A stretch of DNA of 64,000 nt from Nonomuraea roseoviolacea subsp. carminata. GTDB taxonomy: Bacteria > Actinomycetota > Actinomycetes > Streptosporangiales > Streptosporangiaceae. The notes under the pieces were generated by a model. That model was given only the letters and a program-made list of their open reading frames with translations, had not been told where the DNA came from and did not search any database. This document shows positions 8,197 to 16,163 of this stretch, piece by piece (position 1 is the first letter of the stretch; each line of letters opens with the position of its first letter). The position numbers were made by a program, and so were the translations under genes. Location: contig NZ_JAMZEC010000001.1 of the NCBI RefSeq assembly GCF_024172185.1, forward strand, positions 4,278,001 through 4,342,000, written 5' to 3'.

Positions 8197-8270
8197 GGTC
8201 AGGTAGCTCAGTTGGTACGAGCGTCCGCCTGAAAAGCGGAAGGTCGGCAGTTCGACCCTGCCCCTGACCA
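8197..8270 (+). tRNA. tRNA-Phe (anticodon GAA)
   Basis: A 74-nt tRNA with acceptor arms GGTCAGG/CCTGACC and discriminator A. The anticodon stem TCCGC/GCGGA has loop CTGAAAA, anticodon GAA. CCA is not encoded. It is the last gene of the Glu-Asp-Phe cluster. Confidence 0.97.
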
Positions 8271-8290
8271 CCTTCTTGAACAACCAAGAT

Positions 8291-8323
8291 GCCCCGAAGC
8301 GTTCAATCGCTCCGGGGCGTTTT
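8291..8323 (+). terminator. Rho-independent terminator of the tRNA cluster
   Basis: A hairpin pairs GCCCCG (8291-8296) with CGGGGC (8313-8318) and GCG with CGC inside, with one mismatch and a TTCAAT loop. TTTT follows at 8320-8323. It lies 20 nt after tRNA-Phe. Confidence 0.85.
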
Positions 8324-8414
8324 CGCGTTCTGGCGAGGACGAGTGAGCGGGAGCACGTCGCGCTCGTGACCAGCATGCGAAGCGTCATGGCGAGCCAGGC
8401 CCCCTTCGCAGGCT

Positions 8415-9221
8415 TCAGAGCCCCTGCCAGCGCCACCGGTCGAGCTCGGTCCACTCCGCTTCGAGGGCGGCGGCGAGCCGGCCGCCGAAGGCGACCGTTC
8501 CCTCGTGGGAGGCGAACGCGATCCAGGTGAGCGTGTCATCGCTCCACACGCCCTCGGCGCCGGTGTAGTGAGGTGCGAACATCTCTACATCCACGAGGTA
8601 GTCCGCGCCGTACTCGCGGAGTTCTGTCACACGGCCGCCGCTCATGTCGTGTAGTGCGGCGCGTACCTGGGCGAGTGCCTGTTCGCTCCACATCGACGCC
8701 TCCATCAGCACGAGCACGTCGGGTGGAGTCGGCTCGGCGAGCATGGGGTGCCACGACCTGCCCACCAGCCCCCATCGCTGCCGCAACTGTTTCTGTCGTT
8801 CCGCCGACTCGGCGGGCGTCAACACGCGTCTGTACGGCAGCGGTTCCACCGGAAGGTCGGCCCGCGTTGCCCAGTCTTGCAGGATCGACTGAAACAGCCG
8901 GCGTTCCTCGGCCATCGCCTTGGCCTCGGTCCTGTTCGATGCCGGTTGTGTGAACGGCGACTGGGCCGTTTCGGCCGCCTCGGACAGGGCGTCGACGAGG
9001 TCGGCGAACTCGGGCAGCCGGTCTGGATCGAGCCGTTCCACGTGTTCCAGGATCGCTGCGATCACGTTGTAGCGAGGGAAGATGCGCCAGGCTTCGCGAC
9101 GGTAGGAGTATCCGAATGCGGACCGTCCCTCGTCGGGCAGCGCGGCGTACTCGTCCTCCAACTCGTCGTAGCGCTCCATCAGGTACCGACGTGCCGCCGT
9201 GTGCAGCGTTACCGCGTCCAT
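8415..9221 (-). CDS. hypothetical soluble protein
   Basis: I do not recognise this 268-residue protein. Residues 1-110 are acidic and helical (RRYLMERYDELEDEYAALPDEG..., YNVIAAILEHVERLDPDRLPEFADLVDAL). Residues 150-268 look alpha/beta, with several Trp near the end (TLTWIAFASHEGTVAFGGRL and ELDRWRWQGL). There is no signal peptide or transmembrane helix. It is monocistronic: it lies between the tRNA terminator and the CU044_5270 gene, with 145 nt of upstream spacer. Confidence 0.65.
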   Translation of the reverse strand: MDAVTLHTAARRYLMERYDELEDEYAALPDEGRSAFGYSYRREAWRIFPRYNVIAAILEHVERLDPDRLPEFADLVDALSEAAETAQSPFTQPASNRTEAKAMAEERRLFQSILQDWATRADLPVEPLPYRRVLTPAESAERQKQLRQRWGLVGRSWHPMLAEPTPPDVLVLMEASMWSEQALAQVRAALHDMSGGRVTELREYGADYLVDVEMFAPHYTGAEGVWSDDTLTWIAFASHEGTVAFGGRLAAALEAEWTELDRWRWQGL

Positions 9222-9366
9222 GCCGCAGATTCTCCATCAGCCGGCAGGGCATGGAGGACGCGACCAAAGGGGCGTATCAGCCGCACCGGCGCAGAGGTGG
9301 TCACATGCCGAGGCGGCCGGGGACAGCCCTCGTACATCCCCGGCCGACCTCGCGTCCGTGTCCGGG

Positions 9367-10308
9367 TTACGGGACGTCGCCCGCCTCGTCGACGATGCCG
9401 GTGGCCACCTGGGCCACGGACAACATCACCTCGCCCTCGGGCGACCCGCCGAGATGGACGGTGCGTCCGCCGAGCAGGGCATAGGTGTTCGGGTCGATGA
9501 TGACTTCCCGGCGTGTGTCCTCGTCGTCCATGTAGATCCCCACTCCCTCCCGGTCGAGGAGGTCGCGCACCCTCTCCACGCCGACGCCGTCCAGTCGCGA
9601 CAGGACGGTGTAGAGAGCGGCGCGCAGGCGAGCCGGCGGAGCGCCTTGCTCAAGGATGAGCTTGGTATGGATGAACACCGCCTGTGCCCGGGGCACGGGA
9701 ATCTCCCTGGCGTCCTTCGTGAGGCGTTCCAGCAAGGCGGACGGCTCCAGCGGGAGCGAGCGCAGGTAGGCGGGGTCGAGCCGGAGGCGGGGGTCCTCCC
9801 CGCCTGAGCGTCTCTCGAGCGTCGTGCTGCCTTCCTTCCGCAGAGCCCTCTTCTTGCCGTCGCCCCGGACCCACCATTCGGTGGTGTACCGCGAAACCTT
9901 CTCGCTCTGCTCGTTCGCGAACTTGGGCGATCCGTAGAAGTCCCATTTGACGTAGACCCACTGGTCGTCCCGCGGGTAGACGTCCGGCTGGTGGGCCGCC
10001 GCCGCCGTCGCGCGCTTGGCCAGGGTCTCGGCGTTGGCGACGGACAGCCACGCCGGGGCGCCGGCGGTCCCCTTACCCGGGCCGGCCGTGGGGAGGTTCT
10101 GCGCCACCGTGACGCCGGCCGCGATCGTGATGCCGAGGGCTCCTACGGCGGCGACGCGCAGCACCGGACGGGGGAGCCGGCGGCGGCGCGGTTCGGGGGC
10201 CATCGCGGCCAGCAGTCGCCGCCGGGCGCCGTGCAGGTCGCCCGCCTCGCTCTGCCGTACCTGTGAGCGCAGGTCGCGGACCAGGTCCAGGTCCAGGTCG
10301 TTCATCAT
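9367..10308 (-). CDS. CU044_5270-family membrane protein, putative ECF sigma partner (copy 1)
   Basis: A 313-residue protein. A cytoplasmic N-terminus of about 50 residues (LRSQVRQSEAGDLHGARRRLLAAM) leads into one transmembrane helix at about 50-70 (VLRVAAVGALGITIAAGVTVA) and an extracytoplasmic domain with QWVYVKWDF and WWVRGDGKKR strands. This is the layout of CU044_5270-family proteins, which are almost always encoded directly after an ECF sigma gene and are suspected to be anti-sigma or signal-sensing partners; no ZAS zinc motif is seen. ATG codons at 10308 and 10305 overlap the sigma stop codon, so translation is coupled. A paralogous module sits at 62169-63691. Confidence 0.8.
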   Translation of the reverse strand: MMNDLDLDLVRDLRSQVRQSEAGDLHGARRRLLAAMAPEPRRRRLPRPVLRVAAVGALGITIAAGVTVAQNLPTAGPGKGTAGAPAWLSVANAETLAKRATAAAAHQPDVYPRDDQWVYVKWDFYGSPKFANEQSEKVSRYTTEWWVRGDGKKRALRKEGSTTLERRSGGEDPRLRLDPAYLRSLPLEPSALLERLTKDAREIPVPRAQAVFIHTKLILEQGAPPARLRAALYTVLSRLDGVGVERVRDLLDREGVGIYMDDEDTRREVIIDPNTYALLGGRTVHLGGSPEGEVMLSVAQVATGIVDEAGDVP

Positions 10309-11039
10309 GCCTCCTCGATGACGTCGGTCGGGTTGCTGCCGCCCAGGGCATGGGCGATCTTGCGGCGGGCGCGCGACAGGCGGGACCGCACGGTGCCGAC
10401 GGGCACGTCCAGCGCCCGTGCCGTCTCCTCGTAACTGAGGTCGCCCCAGGCGATCAGCAGCAGCACGTCGCGCTGGTCCCGCCCCAGCTTGGCCAGGGCC
10501 GCCGCGAGGCGGTCCCGGGTCGCCGAGGCGGAGAGCCGGGCGACCACGCGCTCGTCGAAGGCCGCCGCCACGGGGTCCTCGCCCGTCCGGGCCAGGGCCC
10601 GGTATCCGCGTGTCTCCGCTCTCCGGTGACTGCCGATGATGTTGGTGGTGATGCCGTACAGCCAGGGCAGGGCGTCCGCGCGGTCGAACGCGTACTTGTG
10701 CCGCTTCTCGAAGGCCCTGGTGAAGGTCTCGGCCACCACGTCCTCCGCGTGGGCCGGGCCGAGGCGCCGGACGACGTAGCGGTGCAGTACGGCGGCATGC
10801 CGGTCGAACAGCTCGGCGAAACGCTCAGGATCGCGCAGCGACGCTCTGATGACCGCCGAGTCCTCCGGCCGGTCCGGCTCGTCGACCGCCGCCGGGGCCT
10901 CCGCCGGGGCCTCCGTCGGGACCTCTGCGGGAGCCGGCTCTGACGCGTCCGCCCAGGAGGGTGTTCGCGACTGGACGGAGCCCGCGAGGCGGACGCTCCG
11001 GCCCGCTATGGGGGGTTCTCCGTGTGGAATGGATGTCAC
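10305..11039 (-). CDS. ECF-type RNA polymerase sigma factor (copy 1)
   Basis: The chosen start, GTG at 11037-11039, gives 244 residues. The frame stays open to 11342, but that would invade the promoter region of the divergent lipoprotein gene. After a variable Pro/Ala/Glu-rich N-terminus of about 45 residues comes region 2 (ERFAELFDRHAAVLHRYVVRRLG...AEDVVAETFTRAFEKR, then DALPWLYGITTNII). Region 4 follows (LAKLGRDQRDVLLLIAWGDLSYEETARALDVPVGTVRSRLSRARRKI). It should direct polymerase to a small regulon, probably including its own operon. The next gene overlaps by 4 nt. The long acidic, Ala/Pro-rich leader before region 2 is unusual for an ECF factor. Confidence 0.85.
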   Translation of the reverse strand: MTSIPHGEPPIAGRSVRLAGSVQSRTPSWADASEPAPAEVPTEAPAEAPAAVDEPDRPEDSAVIRASLRDPERFAELFDRHAAVLHRYVVRRLGPAHAEDVVAETFTRAFEKRHKYAFDRADALPWLYGITTNIIGSHRRAETRGYRALARTGEDPVAAAFDERVVARLSASATRDRLAAALAKLGRDQRDVLLLIAWGDLSYEETARALDVPVGTVRSRLSRARRKIAHALGGSNPTDVIEEA

Positions 11040-11232
11040 GACCGTACTTATCCGGATGCGCGAAGCGGGTTCCAGCGGGCGAGGCTCGTGACGGTCAGCC
11101 GCTTGCCGGCGCGGGTCTGGGGAGGTCGGTCGCGTACGCGGAGCCGGCGACCGCAGCCGATCGGTGGATACGCCGCGAAGGGATTTCGCGGTGTTGACGT
11201 GTTCGTGATCAATTCTGGATTCACTGTTTTCC

Positions 11233-12165
11233 GTGGCGCATCCGTGGGCGAAACTCTCGCGTTGGCGACGTGTCCGATTATGGGCGTCCGTGGCCGCGGT
11301 CTTTCTGGTTCTGTTCTCCTGCCAGGGGGTGTCCGGGCGCAACGTTCAGGCGGTCACCTACGGCGAGGCCGCGGAGTGCCCGGGTGAGCCGGACGAATCA
11401 CTCGCGTCGCAGCTCGCGGAGGAGACGCGCATCGAGTGCGTGGGGTGGACGCTGCACGTGCCGTACGGCGTGGGCATCCGGCTCGCCGGCGCCGTCAACC
11501 GGATCCGGCCCGCGGAGGCGGATGACGACGGCGTGGTCCCCATCGAGATCACCCCGGACGGGCACCGCGTCGCCTACCTCGACGTGGGGCGGCTCCGGTA
11601 CCTGGTCAAGGACCTGCGTTCCGGCGCCGTCCGGCCGATCACGCCGCGCCTGACCGCGGAGGAGATCGCCGGGATCACCTCGGTGGTCAGCTCGTCCGAC
11701 GGCCGCCGTTTCGCCGTCTCCACCAGCGAGAACCGCCGGACGTACGTCGCCGACTTCGAGACGGGGCGGACGCGGAGCCTCGACGAGGTGTGCTGGGCGT
11801 ACGGGCTGACCGCCGACAGGCTGATGGGCAGTTCGGGGTGCTACGGCGCCGATGTCGCGATCGACATCGTCCGCTTCGACGGCACGGCGACCCGCTTCCG
11901 GTCGGAGGAGAACGCCCCCGACGGCATGTCGCCGGATCTGCGGCGATACCTCGACGGCGACGCCGTGCACGAGACGGCGACCGGACGGAAGACGCTGGTG
12001 GTGCCCGGCGGCCGGTACGTCGGCGCGCGGTGGGCGGACGACGACACCCTGGTCGAGCTGGACGAGGACGACGAGGAGTACGTGGCCGTCGACGCGAGGA
12101 CGGGCGAGGTCTCCTCGACCGGCATCCCGGAGGTCGAACCGATCGCGTTCGGGAGGGTGCGGTGA
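11233..12165 (+). CDS. predicted lipoprotein with beta-propeller-like repeats
   Basis: A 310-residue protein starting at GTG 11233-11235. Basic residues precede a hydrophobic segment ending LVLFSCQG, a plausible lipobox with Cys at about 30. The rest is beta-rich with TolB/WD40-like blades: IEITPDGHRVAYLDVGRLRYLVKDLRSG, VVSSSDGRRFAVSTSENRRTYVADFETG, WADDDTLVELDEDDEEYVAVDARTG. It is very acidic near the C-terminus. Its stop overlaps the ATG of the next gene (TGATG), so the two proteins are translationally coupled. It is divergent from the ECF sigma gene. I infer an extracytoplasmic sensor or ligand-binding partner of the following HTH-propeller protein; no family function is known to me. Confidence 0.7.
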   Translation: MAHPWAKLSRWRRVRLWASVAAVFLVLFSCQGVSGRNVQAVTYGEAAECPGEPDESLASQLAEETRIECVGWTLHVPYGVGIRLAGAVNRIRPAEADDDGVVPIEITPDGHRVAYLDVGRLRYLVKDLRSGAVRPITPRLTAEEIAGITSVVSSSDGRRFAVSTSENRRTYVADFETGRTRSLDEVCWAYGLTADRLMGSSGCYGADVAIDIVRFDGTATRFRSEENAPDGMSPDLRRYLDGDAVHETATGRKTLVVPGGRYVGARWADDDTLVELDEDDEEYVAVDARTGEVSSTGIPEVEPIAFGRVR

Positions 12166-13463
12166 TGTCCGAGTGGTCGGGGCCGGTCCGCCGTACGGCG
12201 TCGCTGCTGGTCGGGCGCACGCCGGACGCCGAGCGGATGGCGGCCAAGGCACTGAACGCCAAACTCCACTCCAAAAACTCATTTTTCGTCCTTTATCGCC
12301 TTTATCTCAGTCGTTTTCGTTTCTGGCCGGAACCCGACTGGGGAAAGGGGCTGTCCCGTTTCCAGCGGGCCGTTCTGGTCGCCCTGCACCATGACGGCTG
12401 GAGCGAGCAGGAGACCGCCTACCTGTGCGGCCGGAGCAGGAAAGCCGTGCGGCGGGCGGCCGAGAAAGGGCTCCGGGTTCTGGGCGCCGAGAGCGCCGCC
12501 GCGTTGCGGGCCGTGACGGCGGACCTTCCCGCATCGGCCGGACGGGAGCCGGGTCCGGACGGGATCCGCTCGCTGATCGTGTGCTTCGTCGTCCTCGCCG
12601 CCGTGCTGGCCTGCTGCTCGGCCTCGGACACCTGGATGCGCTGGGACCTGGGAGGCCGGGTCTCCGTCGCCCTTCCCTACGCGCCGCTCCTACCCCTGCG
12701 CGGCGCCACGGGAGAAACGATCCGGTACGCCTATCTCGTCGAGGACGCCGAGAGTGGCTCCACCGAGGAGGGCCACTGGGTGGTCGTCACCGGACCGGGC
12801 CGGCGGCTGGCCGTCGAGGACGCCGCCCCCGAGGACCTGCGGATCAGCGCCGACGGCCGCAGGCTCGCCTATCAGAGCCGCGAGGAGCGCGCGCTGGTGC
12901 TGTACGACCTGCCGTCAGGGAAGATCAGCACGGTGTCGCGAAGTGATGGCGCCCCTGACGGCACCCTGTTCCTCTCGCCGGACGGGCGCCGCCTCGCGTT
13001 CACGTACGAGGAGAAGGTCTACGTCTGGGACGGACGGCGGCGGCGTGTGGCGGGGGCGGCGTCGCCGATCGGCTGGCTGCCCAGTGGGCGGGGCCTGCTG
13101 CTCGACACCGGGGAGCGCGTCCGGGCGGTGGACCTTCGCGGCGGCGTCCTCTTCGACGCAGCGGGACGCCCGGACGAGGGCGACCTGTCCCCCGACGGGA
13201 GGACGTGGATCGAACTCGACTACGAGCGGAACCGGTTGACCAGGCACGGCCGCCGCACCGGCCGTCTGGACCTGGGTCTGCCCGCGGCCGCGAGGCTGCG
13301 GTGGCTCGCGTGCTGGGCCGACGCCGACACCGTCGTGGTCGGCACGACCGGCTACGGGCCCAGCCGCTTCTACCGGGTGGACATCGGCACCGGCCGGGCC
13401 GTCCCCGTCCCCGCCCTGGTTCCGGCGAACAGTCAGGAGGTGAGATTCGCCGGCTGCACGTGA
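12165..13463 (+). CDS. sigma-like HTH - transmembrane - beta-propeller protein
   Basis: A 432-residue protein starting at ATG 12165-12167, overlapping the previous stop. Residues about 18-108 resemble a reduced ECF sigma: a helical part (DAERMAAKAL...YRLYLSRFRF), then a region-4-like HTH, SRFQRAVLVALHHDGWSEQ and TAYLCGRSRKAVRRAAEKG. A transmembrane helix lies at about 136-152. Residues about 165-432 form a TolB/WD40-type propeller (LRISADGRRLAYQSREERALVLYDLPSG, LFLSPDGRRLAFTYEEKVYVWDG). The topology recalls ToxR-type one-component regulators: cytoplasmic DNA-binding head, outside sensor. Region 2 seems degenerate, so true sigma activity is doubtful. DNA at about 12255-12340 is notably AT-richer than its surroundings. 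Confidence 0.75.
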   Translation: MSEWSGPVRRTASLLVGRTPDAERMAAKALNAKLHSKNSFFVLYRLYLSRFRFWPEPDWGKGLSRFQRAVLVALHHDGWSEQETAYLCGRSRKAVRRAAEKGLRVLGAESAAALRAVTADLPASAGREPGPDGIRSLIVCFVVLAAVLACCSASDTWMRWDLGGRVSVALPYAPLLPLRGATGETIRYAYLVEDAESGSTEEGHWVVVTGPGRRLAVEDAAPEDLRISADGRRLAYQSREERALVLYDLPSGKISTVSRSDGAPDGTLFLSPDGRRLAFTYEEKVYVWDGRRRRVAGAASPIGWLPSGRGLLLDTGERVRAVDLRGGVLFDAAGRPDEGDLSPDGRTWIELDYERNRLTRHGRRTGRLDLGLPAAARLRWLACWADADTVVVGTTGYGPSRFYRVDIGTGRAVPVPALVPANSQEVRFAGCT

Positions 13464-13472
13464 CCGGGTCCC

Positions 13473-13499
13473 CGTCACATCCGTCGCGTCCCGCGGGTC
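13473..13499 (+). promoter_or_regulatory. putative ECF41-type promoter of sigJ
   Basis: CGTCACA (13473-13479), 16 nt, then GGTC (13496-13499). From memory, ECF41 promoters read TGTCACA, about 16 nt, CGTC, so this matches 6/7 and 3/4. It lies 35 nt before the sigJ start, which suggests autoregulation. Confidence 0.5.
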
Positions 13500-13534
13500 T
13501 ACCGTTCGTACCTGCGAGAGAGGAACGTGACACG

Positions 13535-14419
13535 GTGGACGAACGGGACTGGCTGACCAGGCGTTTCGAGGAGGAACGGCCGCATCTGCGGGCGGTGGCC
13601 TACCGGATGCTCGGCTCGGTGAGCGAGGCCGAGGACGCCGTGCAGGACGCGTGGCTGCGGCTCGACCGCGCCGACACCCGCGAGGTGGACAACCTCGGGG
13701 CGTGGCTGACCACCGTGGTGGCCCGGGTGTGCCTGAACGTGCTGCGCTCGCGCGAGCACCGGCGCGAGGACCCGCTCGACGTGCGGGTCCCCGATCCGAT
13801 CATCGGCCCGGAGGAGGGCGGCGACCCGGAGCACGAGGCGGTGCTGTCCGACTCGGTCGGGCTGGCGATGCTGGTGGTGCTGGAGACGCTGACGCCGGCC
13901 GAGCGGCTCGCGTTCGTGCTGCACGACATGTTCGCCGTGCCGTTCGAGGAGATCGCGCCGATGATCGAGCGGTCGCCGGCCGCGGCGAGGCAGCTCGCGA
14001 GCCGGGCGCGCCGCCGGGTGCGGGGCCAGGCGCCCTCGCCCGACCCGGACCTCGGACGGCAGCGCGACGTGGTGAACGCGTTCCTGGCCGCGGCCCGCGA
14101 CGGCGACTTCGACGCGCTGGTGTCGGCGCTGCACCCGGACGTCGTGCTGCGGTCGGACGGCGGCACCGCGCGTGCCCGTCACACGGTGCTGATCTCCGGC
14201 GCCCGGGCGGTGGCCGCGCAGGCGGTCACGTTCGGCCGGCTCTCGCCGTTCGCCCGGCCGGTGCTGATCAACGGGGCGGCGGGTGTGGTCGTCACGGTGG
14301 AGGGACGGCGGGTGTCCACCATGGCGTTCACGGTCACGGACGGCCGGATCGTCGCCATCGACGTGCTGTCCGACCCCGAGCGGCTGGACGCGCTCGATCT
14401 CACGGCGCTGGACGACTGA
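13535..14419 (+). CDS. sigJ: SigJ-like ECF41 sigma factor with SnoaL-type C-terminal domain
   Basis: A 294-residue protein starting at GTG 13535 behind a GAGAGAGG ribosome site. Region 2 is FEEERPHLRAVAYRMLGSVSEAEDAVQDAWLRL and region 4 is LTPAERLAFVLHDMFAVPFEEIAPMIERSPAAARQLASRARRR. Residues about 175-290 form a SnoaL/NTF2-like domain (VVNAFLAAARDGDFDALVSALHPDVVLRSDG), the hallmark of the ECF41 group, where it controls sigma activity in place of a separate anti-sigma factor. ECF41 genes usually neighbour a carboxymuconolactone decarboxylase or oxidoreductase gene; here the next gene is an NAD(P)-binding protein with its own operator-rich promoter. A matching ECF41 promoter is present upstream. 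Confidence 0.9.
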   Translation: MDERDWLTRRFEEERPHLRAVAYRMLGSVSEAEDAVQDAWLRLDRADTREVDNLGAWLTTVVARVCLNVLRSREHRREDPLDVRVPDPIIGPEEGGDPEHEAVLSDSVGLAMLVVLETLTPAERLAFVLHDMFAVPFEEIAPMIERSPAAARQLASRARRRVRGQAPSPDPDLGRQRDVVNAFLAAARDGDFDALVSALHPDVVLRSDGGTARARHTVLISGARAVAAQAVTFGRLSPFARPVLINGAAGVVVTVEGRRVSTMAFTVTDGRIVAIDVLSDPERLDALDLTALDD

Positions 14420-14441
14420 ACCCGCGCCGGAGTTGACAGGT

Positions 14442-14486
14442 TAGTGAGTACTCACCCATCCTGAAGAGGTTAGTTAGTACTCACTA
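14442..14486 (+). promoter_or_regulatory. two palindromic operators in the promoter of the NAD(P)-binding protein
   Basis: Site 1 at 14442-14457 contains the perfect 12-bp palindrome GTGAGTACTCAC (14444-14455). Site 2 at 14471-14486, TAGTTAGTACTCACTA, is one base from a perfect 16-bp palindrome. Centres are 29 bp apart. TTGACA at 14433-14438 is a likely -35 box. The pattern fits a TetR- or HxlR-type repressor. Confidence 0.65.
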
Positions 14487-14503
14487 GCCGAGGGTGCGTC
14501 ATC

Positions 14504-15142
14504 ATGAGAATCACTGTGTTCGGCGCCACGGGGCGCACCGGATGGCGGGTGGTCGGGCAGGCGCTGCACGCCGGGCACGAGGTGACGGCCGTGGTCAGGG
14601 ACCCCGCCGCGCTGGAGCGCCACAACCTCGGCGGTCCGCGCCTCACCGTGGTCAGGGCGGACGTCATGGACCCCGCGGCGATCCGGCCGGCCGTCGCGGG
14701 ACACGACGCGGTCGTGTCGGCCATCGGCCCGCGCGGCAGCGGCCCCACCACCGTGTGCGCCGACTCCATCGCCTCGATCATGGAGGCGATGGCGGCCGAG
14801 GAGGTGCGCCGGCTCGTCGCGGTCAGCGCGAGCGGCTTCGTCAGGGAGGGCGACGGGCCGCTCACCCGCCTGGTGGCCAAGCCCATCCTCAGCCGCGTCC
14901 TCAGGCACGCCTTCGCCGACATGCGCCGCATGGAGGACCTCGTGCGGGCGAGCAGGCTCGACTGGACGATCGTCCGCCCGCCCCAGCTCACCGAGGGGCC
15001 GCGTACCGGCTCCTACCGCAGCGCGATCGACCGGAACGTGCGCGGCGGCGTGCGGGTGTCGCGGGCCGACCTGGCCGACTGCGTGCTGCGCTGCCTGGAC
15101 GAGCGCGGCCCTCTGCACGCGGCGTTGGCGATCGGCAACTGA
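14504..15142 (+). CDS. NAD(P)H-binding atypical SDR-family protein
   Basis: A 212-residue single-domain Rossmann protein. The dinucleotide site is at the N-terminus (MRITVFGATGRTGWRVVGQAL, a GATGxTG motif). VVSAIGPRG follows, and VAVSASGF occupies the active-site strand position, without the YxxxK of classical SDRs. This is the NmrA/NAD(P)-binding group of reductases or redox sensors, including biliverdin-reductase-like and quinone-related proteins. The gene is convergent with the LysR gene, 9 nt apart, and carries two palindromic operators upstream. This points to repression by a regulator encoded elsewhere, perhaps in response to an electrophile or quinone; that is inference. Confidence 0.82.
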   Translation: MRITVFGATGRTGWRVVGQALHAGHEVTAVVRDPAALERHNLGGPRLTVVRADVMDPAAIRPAVAGHDAVVSAIGPRGSGPTTVCADSIASIMEAMAAEEVRRLVAVSASGFVREGDGPLTRLVAKPILSRVLRHAFADMRRMEDLVRASRLDWTIVRPPQLTEGPRTGSYRSAIDRNVRGGVRVSRADLADCVLRCLDERGPLHAALAIGN

Positions 15143-15151
15143 CCTCCCCGC

Positions 15152-16039
15152 TCAGAACGCGGAGGTGCCCAGGTCGCGGACGACGGCGGCCAGGGCACGG
15201 ATGACGTCGTTCTCCGCCTCGCCGCGCCACACCATGCCGAAGGCGAACCGTTCCAGGCCGGTGAGGGGCAGCCAGAGCACGTCGGGCCGGGGCCAGTAGC
15301 GGGCGGTGTGCGCAGGGAAGACGTTGACGATCTCGCCGGTGCTGACCAGGGTCATGATGTCGTCGGCGGAGGTGACGAGCGGGCCGCGTTCGATGGGACG
15401 TCCACCGGGGGTGTGGAAGGGGACGAAGGCCGACTCCCAGTAGTCGGGGACCGACGTCGTGCCGGAGTGCCGGAAGTCGGCGATGCTCTCGACCGTGACG
15501 GACGGCCGCGCGGCGAGCGGATGGTCGAGGGCCACGGCCAGCACCCGGGAGTCGCTGAACAGGACCGGCCCCATGACCAGGTCGGGCTCCGCGATGGGCA
15601 GCCAGGCGATGAGGACGTCGATCTCGCCCCTGCGCAGCCCGCCGAAGGGGTCCACGAAGGGCGCGTGCCGGAAACGCAGCTCCCACCGCGGGTGGCGGGC
15701 GTGGAAGGCGTCCCAGTACGGGCGCAGGTCGTGGCCGTTGCCGTTCATCGTGCCGACGCGGAGCGTGGCCGTGACTCCGGTGGCGGCGGCCCGCGCCCGC
15801 CGCATGGTGTCGCGCAGGGCGAGGCGGATCGGCTGGAGCTCGTCGCGGAGCTGGCGGCCGAGGGGCGTCAGCCGCACGCTGCGGCTGTTCCGCTCGAACA
15901 GCGGGCCGCCGAGGTCGCGCTCCTGCTTCTTGATCGCCTGGCTGATCCGGGCGGAGGTGAGGTGCATCCGCTCGGCCGTGCGCCCGAAGTGCAGCTCCTC
16001 CGCCAGGGTCAGAAAGATCTCGATGTCACGCAGCTCCAT
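15152..16039 (-). CDS. LysR-family transcriptional regulator
   Basis: A 295-residue protein. The winged HTH is at residues 1-60 (MELRDIEIFLTLAEELHFGRTAERMHLTSARISQAIKKQE) with the usual LFERNSRSVRLTPLG wing. The periplasmic-binding-like effector domain spans about 90-290. It is divergent from the FAD monooxygenase gene across a 124-nt spacer, the normal arrangement for a LysR regulator and its target, so it probably activates that gene in response to an aromatic or polyketide-like effector (inference). Confidence 0.9.
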   Translation of the reverse strand: MELRDIEIFLTLAEELHFGRTAERMHLTSARISQAIKKQERDLGGPLFERNSRSVRLTPLGRQLRDELQPIRLALRDTMRRARAAATGVTATLRVGTMNGNGHDLRPYWDAFHARHPRWELRFRHAPFVDPFGGLRRGEIDVLIAWLPIAEPDLVMGPVLFSDSRVLAVALDHPLAARPSVTVESIADFRHSGTTSVPDYWESAFVPFHTPGGRPIERGPLVTSADDIMTLVSTGEIVNVFPAHTARYWPRPDVLWLPLTGLERFAFGMVWRGEAENDVIRALAAVVRDLGTSAF

Positions 16040-16163
16040 GATTCCTCTGGAACGTTAAGTCGCGATTGACGCACCGTTGCGAGACTCGTCGTTGTTCCAG
16101 CCAGGCACCCTATTCGATGCTGGGCACCTTGTCGGAAACCTCCCCTGTTCATAGGAGTGGAAC

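Noticed and set aside
7944..8270. Integration site of a mobile element at the tRNA genes
   Set aside because: No integrase gene or duplicated tRNA 3' end was seen within the window.
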